64,000 nt of DNA. Origin: Aquatica leii. Lineage: Eukaryota; Arthropoda; Insecta; Coleoptera; Lampyridae. Under the pieces are notes generated by a model. That model worked only from the letters and a program-made list of their open reading frames with translations, was not told the origin of the DNA and did no database searches. A program made the translations under genes and the position numbers. This document shows positions 14,741-27,800 of this stretch, piece after piece. The first letter of the stretch is position 1; the number at the start of each line of letters is the position of its first letter. The stretch covers positions 15,885,533 to 15,949,532 of the forward strand of contig CM069439.1 of the NCBI GenBank assembly GCA_035610365.1. The letters are read 5' to 3'.

Positions 14741-15305
14741 ATAGGATCACGCCATCGCACATTGCGTGAGCGAAGATCGAAATCGAAATGGAGAAAGCTG
14801 CTGCTATCGTCACAACTTTTTCTATCGGTGCCGAGTTCAGCTTCCTGTTATGGCCTATGGGACAGTAACACTTTTAAGAAGGGGGCAGTGAAACGCATAG
14901 ATGCTTCGAGATCATTCAAGATGATTCGAGGTAATTACCGGAATGTTCTCAAAGTAGATAAAATAAAATATAAAAGGTGTCCAAATCCAGTCAGAAGGCT
15001 AATCGAGCCTAGTCAGAAGAAGAATACGGTGTGCCGGTCTAAATAAATAAAATGCTTAACAGGCGCGCCAAGTATAAATAAGTGAAAACAAACACCAGTG
15101 TAGATAAACGAAAAGTGCAACTTATTACGGACAGTGTTTGTAAATATCGAGTCATAATAACATATAAATTACTTGTAAGTTGTTTTTTTGTAATAGCGTT
15201 CGATTTTATTAGTTGAAATTGAAAATTAAGTTTAACAAAAATCAGCTTGTATAATAATCCTATCAATAATCCTGTAATAAATTAGTAGATATTAAAATCG
15301 TTATA
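14741..15305 (+). mobile_element. Tail of a second, related Gypsy element
   Basis: The segment starts inside the macro-domain region (CATCGCACATTGCGTGAGC at about 14753, encoding AIAHCVS). It continues through the same pre-LTR sequence as copy 1 to a purine tract near 14877. It ends with a diverged LTR at 14889-15305 (TGAAACGCAT...ATCGTTATA). Only this 3' end is present. It directly abuts the LTR of copy 1. It is a fossil fragment. Confidence 0.72.
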
Positions 15306-15824
15306 GTATGTACACTGTACGTACAAATTATGTACATAGACAAATATGCATAAGATGTGCCATAAATGTACGTACAATAAACGAAGTGGGCTATATGGGA
15401 ATAATCTCTTTGGTTTATGAGAGTCCAACCTTAGTAATCTATTTTAAATATTCGAATATTGGTTCAAGTCCAAAAACGTTAAGGGATACGCTATGAACAA
15501 TTTGACTTTGAAGGAAATGAAAAAAATAAAGATTAGGAAGAATTAAGCTACCCTATATTAAGTTTTCTGAAATTCAATAAAAGAATATTGGCGTGTAGGA
15601 TTTTATTTTTAAGCATTTCTTATACAGGAAAAAATGAATAAAAATGCGCAGTCTCCAGGTCGGGTTCCGTATACTCGCGCTGTCTGGAGGTTAGATTTCT
15701 ATTAATTATTTTATTATTGGTTTAATCGAATACTTATTTATTTTCTATATATTTTATCTATTAATTTATTCCCCCGTATCTTTTCAGTCTGTGATTTTAG
15801 AATTGTATTTTTTTAAAACTCATT

Positions 15825-18800
15825 ATGTCTTGCACGGTCCAAATAAAAACGAGAAATTCGGTTAAATCCAAGAAGGTAAACAACGTAGTTCATAGAACTA
15901 CTAGTGAGACAATCCGATTGGGAGAACCAGATTTGTTGAGTAATTCTTCCAGGCAACTTAACACCGTTATTTCACCACCTCCTTTAAAACAATCATCGTG
16001 TTCGTTTCAAGTTACATCAGTGAGTGTTGCACAGCGTACTGATTATGGTGATGATTCGGCTGATGATCTAGACGAATCTCATACAGATGACATTTCGCGA
16101 GTGACTGATAATGAAACTCCTAGTTATTCGGAAGATACTTGTTCTAGGGATGCCGAAGATAATTATAATGGTTACTGTAGCGCATTGTGTTCGGTGACTG
16201 TAATACCTTCGAGTTCACAGTATGGACTTGCTATTATGCCTTTGAGTACAACATCCTCTAATGATAACTCTATAACAAATAAGGCTAGTGACGAAACAAA
16301 CACGACGGAATCACAAGGTCTGTCTAATTCAGATATAGAAGTTGCTACTAGTCGCTTTCCAGGTACTAGATTTAAAGTAGTTAAAGTTGAAACTAGTACA
16401 CCTTTTCGACGTGGTCGGTGGTGGTGTATGGACTATTTAGATCAATCTCCTTATGCACCCAAAAATGCTTTCACGTATAAATCGTCAGAGGGATTAGAAA
16501 TTTGTTCTCAACTGCAGTACACGATGACGGCCACAACAATGCAAGCGCAACCAGTTGAAGAAAACGTGGAATCTGGGACCAATTATTCTATTTTGAACTC
16601 TATTGCTCCGACGCAGTCTACAGATACAATTCTAACGTTTCCATCTTGTTCGATATCCGAAAAAAAAACGCAGCGGTTCATAATCCACCGTGACAACGAA
16701 TTATTAAAAGTGCAATCGCATCTACATGTACCTGCCACAAACCACCAGACGAAGAATAAAAAAAACGGAACTGTTCCTAAGCAACAAAATTATTGTGCTT
16801 CTTGCGAACAAGAGTTAGCGAATGAGACAATCAACTGCCAGTGTTCTCCGTCAAAACAACTCGAACATAGCGAAATATGCGATTTAACCAAAACTGAGTT
16901 GTTAGAATCAAGTATTAATGAAAATCTAGAGTTGGATATCGACAGTCTTGCCGATTTATCTTTAACAAATATTATACAAAACTCTCTGCAGCAGAAACTT
17001 AAGGAATCTGGAACGGTGAGTTCGTATCTGGCTTGGGAACTTTTTTCACAAACACCACTATGCGCTGTTACACAAAACAGCCACATTTTTGATAAATGCT
17101 TAAATGAGAACTCTAGTGTAAGTAATCGTAATAAAAACGATTCTTCAACGGGGACTACTCCTTTTACAACACAAGCTAACACGAGTCCAACACATGATTC
17201 GCTTAAAGGTAACGGGAACTAATAAACTTCAAATTTTCCAATTTTTATGTTTCAGTTATAGATTCTAATTCTGCAGAATCAGATTCTGCCAATGCTGATG
17301 CATCGGTTATGTCGACATTTCCTCTTATATCTGGCAGATTTAGTATCTTCGACGACATCAGTATTTTAGCCACGAGAGCCATTATTGATAATTTTTCAAA
17401 TTCGTAAGTTTCTTTCACCTGATCATTAAGCTAGTAATTATTCATAACGCATTTGTAATAACAGTAGTGTACTAATCATCATTACATTTTTGTACAGGTG
17501 TCATAGGTAAAACTCGACGGTTTCAGAGATGATTTAGTCAAATCACATAATGTATATATTCATCACTTTGTGAGATTTTGCTTCTACAACAATTTGCTTT
17601 TTTTTCAGTCTGACTGCTTCTTTTCATCTTCTCTGATCATCTTTTTTGTTAGGTTTCTGTTGTTGAAGTATACTATTTTTTCTAGTTCCTTCAGGTTTTA
17701 GCTATGTCTATTATCGGAGCAAAAAGGCCTGACCTCTCACTTTAGTATCTAATAGGTCGTAGATTTGGAATAAAATTATCAAAAAGTGAGATTTACCTTA
17801 CTTCCATTAGGGTTGCTAACTTTTTGTCTTTTAAAAACCGGCCTGATACTTTCATTATTATTTGACTAAAATACATTATCTTTACAATTTTATTATATTA
17901 TTTTCATCAGGTTTTAACAAAAACAAACCATTTGTTTATATTTTAAACAGTCACAAAATATACTCTGTGACATTGACATTGTAACAACAAAGATTCAGAC
18001 TATTTTTATTTAATAATGTCTTGGTTTCCCCCTATTGGTTTCACATCCCATTACTCTTCGTGGCATCGATTCCTGTAGGTGGCCGATTTTCATTTTAGTT
18101 ATTGTATCGTAAGCAACTGCTGAAGAGCTCCCTGTGTCCGTGGAGGATGCGTTAAGTTCTTCAGTTTTCTACCCATAATGTGCTACATTTGTTTAATAGG
18201 CCGAAGGTCGGAAGATTTGAGTGGCCATGGTAAGAGATTAACATTTGTCTCTTCGAATCGGTCCATAGCGTTCTACCACCTCGTGAACATATCGCTGGGC
18301 GTTTATATTGTCTCGGATAAATACCAAACGAGATTTTCTTTCATCGGTTATAGCATCTCATACCATGATTTCAACAGAAAATTAAACATTGCACCGTTTC
18401 CCTCGTCTTCGTCTGATTCTCATACGACCATCATGCATCTCCAAACAGAATCGAGATTCATTATGCCATTCCAGATTCTAGTGGAGTCTTCAAACGGATG
18501 TCGGTGTTGAGCTGTCAGTGGTAGCACAAGATGTGGCCGATAGGGTTGCAATCCGAAACTTCTGATTGGATTGATCGACTATTGATCTGGTACTGGAAAA
18601 TCGGTCTTTTATTGCTATAAGTCCAAGATGGCGGTCTTGCACCCTTCTTTCTCTAGTTCCTTGTCTACGACGATTCTGACATTTCCTAGTCCATGCTTGA
18701 TAACAGCGCATTATCCTGTGTATTGGTTCCATTTAAGACTATTTGCAATTTCCCTGTACGAAAAACCACCGTTAAGTAAGCCAACAATTCGACCTTTGTC

Positions 18801-21800
18801 GAAAATTCGCTTAATTGGCGGTAAATTTACGCTGTCACGCTCTAGGCATAATCACACGGTCAAAACACATTAAACAGAGGAACTACAAGAGATGACACTA
18901 ATTAATACTCACACGAAATACATACGATAATGAAGTGGTAGAAAAAAAGCCATTACCACTTAATCCATTTGAATAAATCTTTAATGATTTAATATTTTTG
19001 AGTAGCTAAACCTTCCTGTCACAAAATTCCCATCTCTTCTTGGTGATTATGAATGCAGCAACAGCGCCAGGGGAGGGTCTGGGTGGATACATAGCCACCC
19101 TGTTGATGTCCATCCAGATTAGAGAAAACTAGTTTTTAACGAAATTAGTTTTATTAGTAAAAATATTTATTTTTGAAAATTTAAAATGACTGCTCACCTC
19201 AAAATATTGTGCTGCTTTGTGTTCACCCATTTAAGAAACTCTGGCGCCGTTGCTGTTAGGAAGATAACAGTAAAGAAAATATATTTTACTCATGATTTAC
19301 AACCGAGCTCAGCGAACAAACTTTACAAATTTTACAATTTCTCTGCGCTTATTTAGGGTCCATATCATAACGTACAATGATCACGACCTCCAACTGTCGT
19401 ATCGTCCAAATTCTTGGATCACAGGTCCAACTCGATCACAACGCCTAAATTTCATGATGAATCACAATGTTCAACTTGATCACATCTAAATTTCACGTTT
19501 GATCACAACGTCCTACTCGAACATAACTCCCAATTTGTTTTGGTGTCCACAGTTTCAGTTTAGTCATACAGGGTGGTTCACGCTCAATGGGATGGAGCTT
19601 AGTAACGAAACGATAATTGATATCAAATTTATACATGTCGGTGCCGGCTACAGTTTAAAAATTGTTAAAAGTGTACAAGATGACTCAAATTAAAATAACA
19701 ATATAAAGTTATACATTTTCAAATGAAACGCTATGTGCTTTATACAGGGTGTCCTACGAGGTACTGTACATACTGAAATGGTATGTTCCTTAAGTCAATT
19801 TAAGTAGAAAACGTCCTATAAACATAGGTCCAATTCGCCATAGTTACACAGATACAAGCGTTCAAAGTTTATAACTGATCACACATTTTTTGAAAATTAA
19901 TTATTCTTAGTCAACTGGGAAATAAAATCCGAACAATATGTCATTTATTGCTTTCTTTTCTACTAATGTCACAGTCGATTTTATTAAATGAAGTGTAATT
20001 TAAATGCAAAATGCCTTCTCATTTTTCTAACGAAGAGTATGCTGATATCATTTACATTTATCGATTTTGTGATGTAATTGCGAGATCTGCCGTTAGGGAA
20101 TATGAACGAAGATTTCCCAACAGGAGGGTGCCAAATCACCAAACCTTTTCTTCTGTGTTTCAACATGTACGGACTCATGGTTCATTTCCATCAGTTTCAA
20201 CAAGATCCGACCGTCCTGTGCAGTAACATGTGAATGAGCAGGAAAACATTCTACAGATGGTTGATCGGAGTCCAGGGTTGAGTACTAGAAGAATTTCTTC
20301 TTGAACGGGACTCCCCCGTATGCCAGTATGGCGAACATTACATGATGGGCTTTTGTATCCCTATCACATACAACAGGTTCAGCATCTGAAACCTGGAGAT
20401 TTTGCTGCCTGGTTGAATTTCTGCCACTGGCTACAGGTAAATCCACAATTAGTTTCATTCATTTTATTTAGCGACGAGGCGCAATTTACTAGAGATGGAG
20501 TGAACAATACACGTAATTCTCATTTGTGGTCATATCAAAATCCACATGGCACAACAGAAACTAACTTTCAGCGCAGATTTTCTGTTAACGTATGGTGTGG
20601 CATAATTGACGATGAACTTATTGGACCTTTTTTCTTTGAGGAACGTCTGACAGGAGAAGCATATGCTAACTTTTTGCGGAATGAATTGCTACCGCTTTTG
20701 GAAGAAGTACCTTTACTAACAAGACAACAAATGTTTCTGCAACATGATGCAGCTCCTCCACATTTTAGCCGGCATATGACCGAATATCTAAATGTTGCTT
20801 ACCCCAATAGGTGGATTGGGCGTGAAGGACCGCATGCTTGGCCACCGAGATCGCCCGATCTCACACCTTTGGACTTCTATCTGTGGGGTCATGTGAAAAG
20901 TTGAGTATACGAGGTAAAAATTAATACCTGAGCTGAGCGTATCCTGGATGTGTGTCAACAAACACGGAACAACCGGCAGGTGCTTCGAGCGGCTACTCGG
21001 TCCATTTTAGATTGCAGCCGTCGTTGTATTAATGCCGAAAGAGGTCATTTTGACCATTTGATGTGATTTTTTTTTTTTAATGTTTGTTTTGTACTTCGAT
21101 TTTCTGTTTTCAATGATAATAATTTTCAAAAAATGTGTGAGCATTTATAAACTTTGAACGCTTGTATCTGTGTAACTATGGCGAATTGGACCTATGTTTA
21201 TAGGACGTTTTCTACTTAAATTGACCTAAGGAACATACCATTTCAGTATGTACAGTACCTCGTGGAACACCCTGTATTATTTTTAAAAAATAAGTTCAGT
21301 TTATGCAAAGTTCCTTATATCTATTCTTGATAGTTTTGTATTATTTGACTTTTCTATGTTCTATGTTTCTATGTTGGTTAGTTCGAATGAAATAGTTAGC
21401 GTTGTAAACTAGATTTGTTAGCGAATGCGATCGGCAATCATTTGTGGCAGTTTGCGATGCTATTCAAGAAATTCAAACTGACAATACCAGAAGGTCAAAT
21501 TGATTATCCACAAAAACTAAAAATTAATATATTCTTATTTTTAAATGATTTGGAACGGTAAACTGCATTTTATTTTTATACGAAATATTTTCGTATATAA
21601 ATGAAAGTTCCATGTTGAAACAGTGCATTATAAACTTTATTAGGGCTATTTTTTGGACACATTTTATATTACACCCATATAATATTAATAACATTGTGAA
21701 TATAAGACTATTGCTCTTAAGTTTTAATGATATTTTAAGTAGTTGTTTTTTCAATATCTCTTTTTGGTCGAAATGGGAAAGAAAAGCAATTATAATAATT

Positions 21801-24800
21801 TTTTTAACTAATTGCTAACACATAAATATATATTAATAGTGGAAGGATTTTGTGTCAAAAAAAATATTTGCTGCTTTTTTTATACAAAATATTTTCGTGT
21901 ATAAATAAACGGTTTTAATCTTCGTAATACAAAATAAATCAAACTTAATGTGTCATTGTATTTCCATATGTTACATTTCTTTAGAGGCGGGGGAAGGCAC
22001 CATTACTAGTATGATTTAAAAAATCGTATTTCCCCTATCACCCATATCCTGCTTTACTATAATACGATAATTAATTGTGCTTATTGTATTTTTTAGGAAT
22101 GTCAATTAAGAACAATTAAGTATTTTACTTTTAAATTTATTTACTACTTTTGGTTTTTAAGTCGCTGTTATAGTCTAAAAAAACTGACATCAGACAGTCG
22201 CCGTGGAAGAAATAATGTAATTAAATTTTTTTTTATTGCACTCTATATACCTCATTGCAATGCAACACAGTAATCAGTCATTCAGAGTTTATAGCATTAA
22301 TAAACTATAGATTATTTATTCAAAAAAATTAAACAAAAGATCTTGCAACTACATAAAAAAGCTATTTTTAAATAAGTCTCTGTTCTCAATTCATGTTGTA
22401 CAGTAGGTCCAAAAAGATATTTCCTAGCCCCATCTAAATTGAAATTTGATCCTAGCTAAAAAGAAAACTCATTTTACATGTTCAATGGTTTTATTTGAAT
22501 TAAACATAATTGCTAATATAGAGTATGACCTCCTTCATTTTCGATGCATTCTTGCAGTCGTCTAGGCATTGAAAAGGGTATAAATAGTCTATATTCTGAA
22601 AAACTGTTGGATTATTCTTCTACGTGCATATTGTAATAGTGGAGAAATTAAGATAACTTTTAAGTATTAAGGAAGTTCACCTGTTTAAAGATGTAATCGT
22701 TCTCCTGATACAAAATTTGGACAGAAGGCTGCATAACGTTGATTAAAATACCTAAGTAGTCTTTTGTATTAAGACGACCCTCAATCGCCCAACAAACGCC
22801 TAGGCCATGGGAAGTCGCCCAATCTCATACATTACTGAAGAGCTTTTTGGAGCTTATTTAATTAATTATATAAGTGCGTCATTTGAACTTTAAAAGTTTT
22901 TTCCTCGCTAAAAACAACGACGATTTCAAAAATCCAGCGGTTCATTGACGTAACGTCTTGCAAATTCCAGACGCCTTCTTTGATTGTCCTTGCTAAGAAT
23001 TTCTTTTATAGCTACTTGATACTTTTTTTTATTCTAGCCTCTTTTAGTCTTACCCGCGCGGTTAACTGGCATCCCGAAAATTTGACGTCGGTTAGAGCAT
23101 TTGGAAAGTTGTAAAAGGATTTTGAGTAACCTGGGCCACCGTAGACACTCTTCGTCTGCCACTCCCGATAGTCCTGGTTATCGTGTGCTCGAGATACCAC
23201 TTAACTCGGATACTAAGACCGCGCGCTTTCTCCGCGATGATTTCAGCCTTCAAATCAACACTCGTATGTGCAGGCATATCAATAACAAATAGCTTTCTAG
23301 AGAAACTTACTAACTTGATGCTATATTTCTACTAAATCATAAATTAAACTAAAAACTACAATTACTCTTACAATAATTAAGGGTGGCGGTAATTCACATT
23401 TCTAATTCACATATAATAAATAATAGACCGACCGAAGAACGATTATTTATCGTATTATAGCAGGGGTTTCCAACTTGTGAGTGATCGAGGGCCGCCATTA
23501 GATTCATGGAGTAAATAGGGGGCCGCATCCGTACAGGTATATAGTTATATAGCTACTATTAAATAGGCGCTAATGAAAGCCGCGGGCCGCATGTGGCCAG
23601 CCGCGGGCCGCGTGTTGGAAATCCCTGTATTATATTAAAGCAGGATATGGGTGACAGGTGAAATACGAGTTTTTTGTTTATCATACCAGTGATGGTGCCT
23701 CTTTCGCTCCTAAAGGAACATAACGAGGAAATGCAATGACACATTAAGTTTGATTTATTTATACTTACGAAGATTATATGCGTTTAAATCCATACGTATT
23801 AACAACATTCAAATAACGGTCTTATTTTTCTACCAGATAATTGATTGTATTACCGTCCAAAAAGATTGTTAAATTAAAAAAGGCAGAAAAAGACTAAGGG
23901 CACAAACATGCATTGACGAAGAAAGGAATAAATAGTTGTAAGCGTTGCAATCAATTTTATTTATACACGAAAATGTTTTGTATAAAAATAAAATGCAGCA
24001 AATATCTGTTTTGACACAAAATCATTCTTTATAATTGGTTTAGCAATTATTTAAAACATTTTATTTCTTATAATTTCTACCAAAAAGAGAAATTAAAAAT
24101 ACAGCTACTTAAAATTTGATTCAAACTTAGAACAATAGTATTATATTCACAATGTTATTAATGGATGTTACATGTGTCTAATATAAAATGTGTTCTAGCC
24201 TTAATAAAGTTTATAATGCTCTGCTTGAATATGGAACTTTTACTGTTTACTGTTCGAAATCATCCGAAAATAAGAATGTATTAATTTTTTAGTTTTTGCG
24301 GATAAACGATTTAACCTTCTGTTATTGCCAATGTTTATTATTTGTCTAATTTGAATTTTTTGAATAGCATTGCGAACGGTCACGAATGATTGCCGACCGC
24401 ATTTGCTAACAAGCCTAGTTTACGCCGCTACTATTTCATTCGAACTAACCAAGGTGTCTCGTTTTTTGTTTAGTTGGGTGTACCAGGTACTTTTGCGTAC
24501 TTAAGTACCTTACTAGTTAGTTTTTCTTTAAATTATTCTTATACCTAGCTCCTTTTAATTATTTTAGCTACAAGGTAAAAGTACCTATTACAACACAGTT
24601 TCTAAATATTTTTATATTACAAACCCATCGAATTTGAATTTAGTAATTACATAGTTAAAATTTACATTATTTTGGTGTTACTTGGGTAGCTGAACTTAAG
24701 ATAATTACGTTGAAGAAGCGTGTTGGAGTAGGACCTTGTAAGTAAACATGAAATTTGGGTGTTGTGGTCAAGTTGAACGTTGTGATCAATCGTAAAATTT

Positions 24801-27800
24801 GGAGGTTGCGATTAAGTTGGGCGTTGTTGTGATCAACTGTGAGGTTTGGACGTTGTGATCAATCGTGAAATTTGGATGTTGTGATCAAACGGGCGTTGCA
24901 ATCACCGAGAATTTGGACGATATGACAGTTTGAGATTATGATCATCGTACGTTAAGATTTAGGCAGAATGACTTTTATGAGAATTTTTGAAAATTTTTAA
25001 TCACACATATTAAAATCAGTTGAATAGTTTTTTTTTTGAGGGGTCAGGATTTTTTGCTACGATAGTATTTTCATTATTTTAAATTCATCTACTGCACTTT
25101 CTATTCATTTCTTAAACTGTTAGAATTGGGGGTTGCATTTGATACTATAACAAATCTCAAAAATATGATTCTTTGTATAACGGCGAGAAAATATTTTACT
25201 AAACCTAATTTATTAAACATGTTACAAGTACAGGGTGTGCCAATCAAGGCACCATTGGCCATGTTCTAAAGTATTTAGTTTTCAGAAAGTTTTCTACAAA
25301 GTTTTATCAATTTGTATGATTCTTCAGAAATTATTTTGGTATATATAGTGTAGATATACCCCATAGGCTAATCAACTTTATTTTGTTAAATTGGACACCT
25401 TATATAATATGGTAGATTTGTATTTCTTAGTAAATTTAAGAACCAGTTTATTAACCATACATAAGGTCTTAGGTGAATGGTTTGAGACACTTGCAGGACA
25501 GACAACAAGATAAGAGATGTGTACGGTTTTTGGCGGATTGTTGAACATTATTACGAATTTTACTAAATATAGTAAAACCCGCAGTTTAAACCTTTCAGTT
25601 ATATAAGTTGGGGATAGGTTCCAGTGGCATAATATATAGGGTGTCCCATTTAACAAAACAAAGTTGATTAGCTTCTGAGATATATGAGCTGCACTGTAGA
25701 TACCAAAATCATTTCGGAAAAAGCCTTATAGAGATTGATTAAATTTTTGTAGAAAACATTCTTCTGTAAAATAAATTCGACGGACGCGGTGGACCTCCCT
25801 GTCTATACAGACATACATAATGTTCTTGGTACCGTAAACTAGTGTGATTTTGACCCTCTTCATATATTCTCTAGCGTTTAGATCTGATTGCTCTCGGACC
25901 AGATTAAATTATGAGTTTATTCCCCAATACTAACTGTTTTTTGAGATATCAACGTATTTGAGAAGAAAACTTAATTGTGTCCCAATGACAATCCAATAAT
26001 ACGGTGACTTTGAGCCCGACTCTAATTCCTAATGAAAATGTTGAAAATACGGTTTCCGGCCATAGCCGTCAATGCATAAGGTAAAACAGAATACATAAAA
26101 TAGATTTTTTATATATTTCAAACCTTCAGGTACAAAAATTGCAATTAAGAGTCCTCTACTAGACGTACCGTATGTACACGCTTCATATGCCCACTGGGAA
26201 CATGTGCTGCAGCGTATCCATCGTGATTCGTGAGCTTTGGAGATTCAACTGTTTGTACGTTTTTAATGGTGGTAGAACTTCCGGCTTTCTGTTTTTGGTA
26301 ATATGTGAGGCTTGTAATGGGACTTTGATTGCCAGTACTTGTACAAATCTTCAATAGTCACGCTTTGGTCAGGTGCAACACCTTGTGGAGGCAACTTTTC
26401 TATAAGTGGAGTTTTGTCTACTGGATTGACGCCACACTTTTGAAAACCGGATCTTATATTTTCCTTGCCATTTTTATTAATTAGAATGTCCTCAATGAAG
26501 TCCTTTACCTCATGCTGTTTTTTATATGTTGTAAGAGGTACCTTTTGTAGCTATCGGTGAAAGTCGATTGTATCGAGCTCCTCGTGGTCCATTTTTAAGC
26601 CAAGTTGGCCACAAGTGTTCTGCTTTACAAACTACGTAAGGAGCCAATAGATCACCTTCGACCACGCATTCCGGATATTTAACACTTCGTTCGCAAAGAA
26701 TCTTTTTATCTCCAGGATCGTCACACAAATTAATATAATAAATAGTTAAAATATCTTATTCAAAAACCCCGACTCTGCTTTATTGATTGAGTATCTTCGG
26801 GATCACTATAATCGGTACAATGATTTAGCTTTAAGAAAAATCTACATCGATACATACGTTATATTAGATACCTAAACGTACCCTAAAATGGTAGGATTGT
26901 TTGTCTATTATAGATCGCCTCGAAACGTAACAAATCCCGAAAAATTTTGGTCTAAGGTGGCAGTGTGGAAATTTCTTATATGCCCGATCTAGATTTACAG
27001 TATTTCGAAATTTTTCAAAAGAAACGTTATTTCAGCATTATATTGTTCCTTAAAATAAAATTGTTTAAATTTGGATTTATTTACAATTTATTAGGAAATA
27101 ATTGTAAATTGTAGCAAGTATAGCGTGTTTTTGCTTTAGATTCTTTGTGTTTGTGCGAGGGAAAGTCAATAAGTACGCCAACTTTATATAAGACCCCAAT
27201 AACTTTTGCCATTAAGATGCCTTTTAATATTTGGGACTGTTTCTTCTTGATTAATTGGGCCAAATGATGCCAAGCGTTGTCTATATAGTGACTCATACGA
27301 AAAATTGATTACTAAGTTAGAATTTACACTAAAATAAAAACATTAATCTTATAAACCAAATTACTTTCGTAAGGTGTTTCGTTAGCTCTAAGAATTAAAT
27401 CTATCAGCCGAAAATCCTTGACAATTCACACAAAACGGAAATGTAGATATCACTCACTGAGTCACTTCTTCATAGATCAGAATCTTGTTTAGCTGACAAC
27501 TTTGCTCAATCTTCTATTTCATTACTCTGGTTGTTACTATTTACATCGTCATAACGTTGCAAAGAATTTGTGCCTTCTATTGTACAGTTAATCCATAATA
27601 ACTTTATTTTCTGAACTTACAAAAACAACTTGGTGGCTAATAATTAACAGAACATTTAATTTAATCAGATATACTAACGTCTCTAACACATAATTGTAAA
27701 GGACTAAGTAGTTATGTAACTTTAAACACCGTGTTTCCAGGTTTATCATGAATATTAGTACCGTATAAAACTAAGAAATGGCTCTAATTTTATCCGGCGC

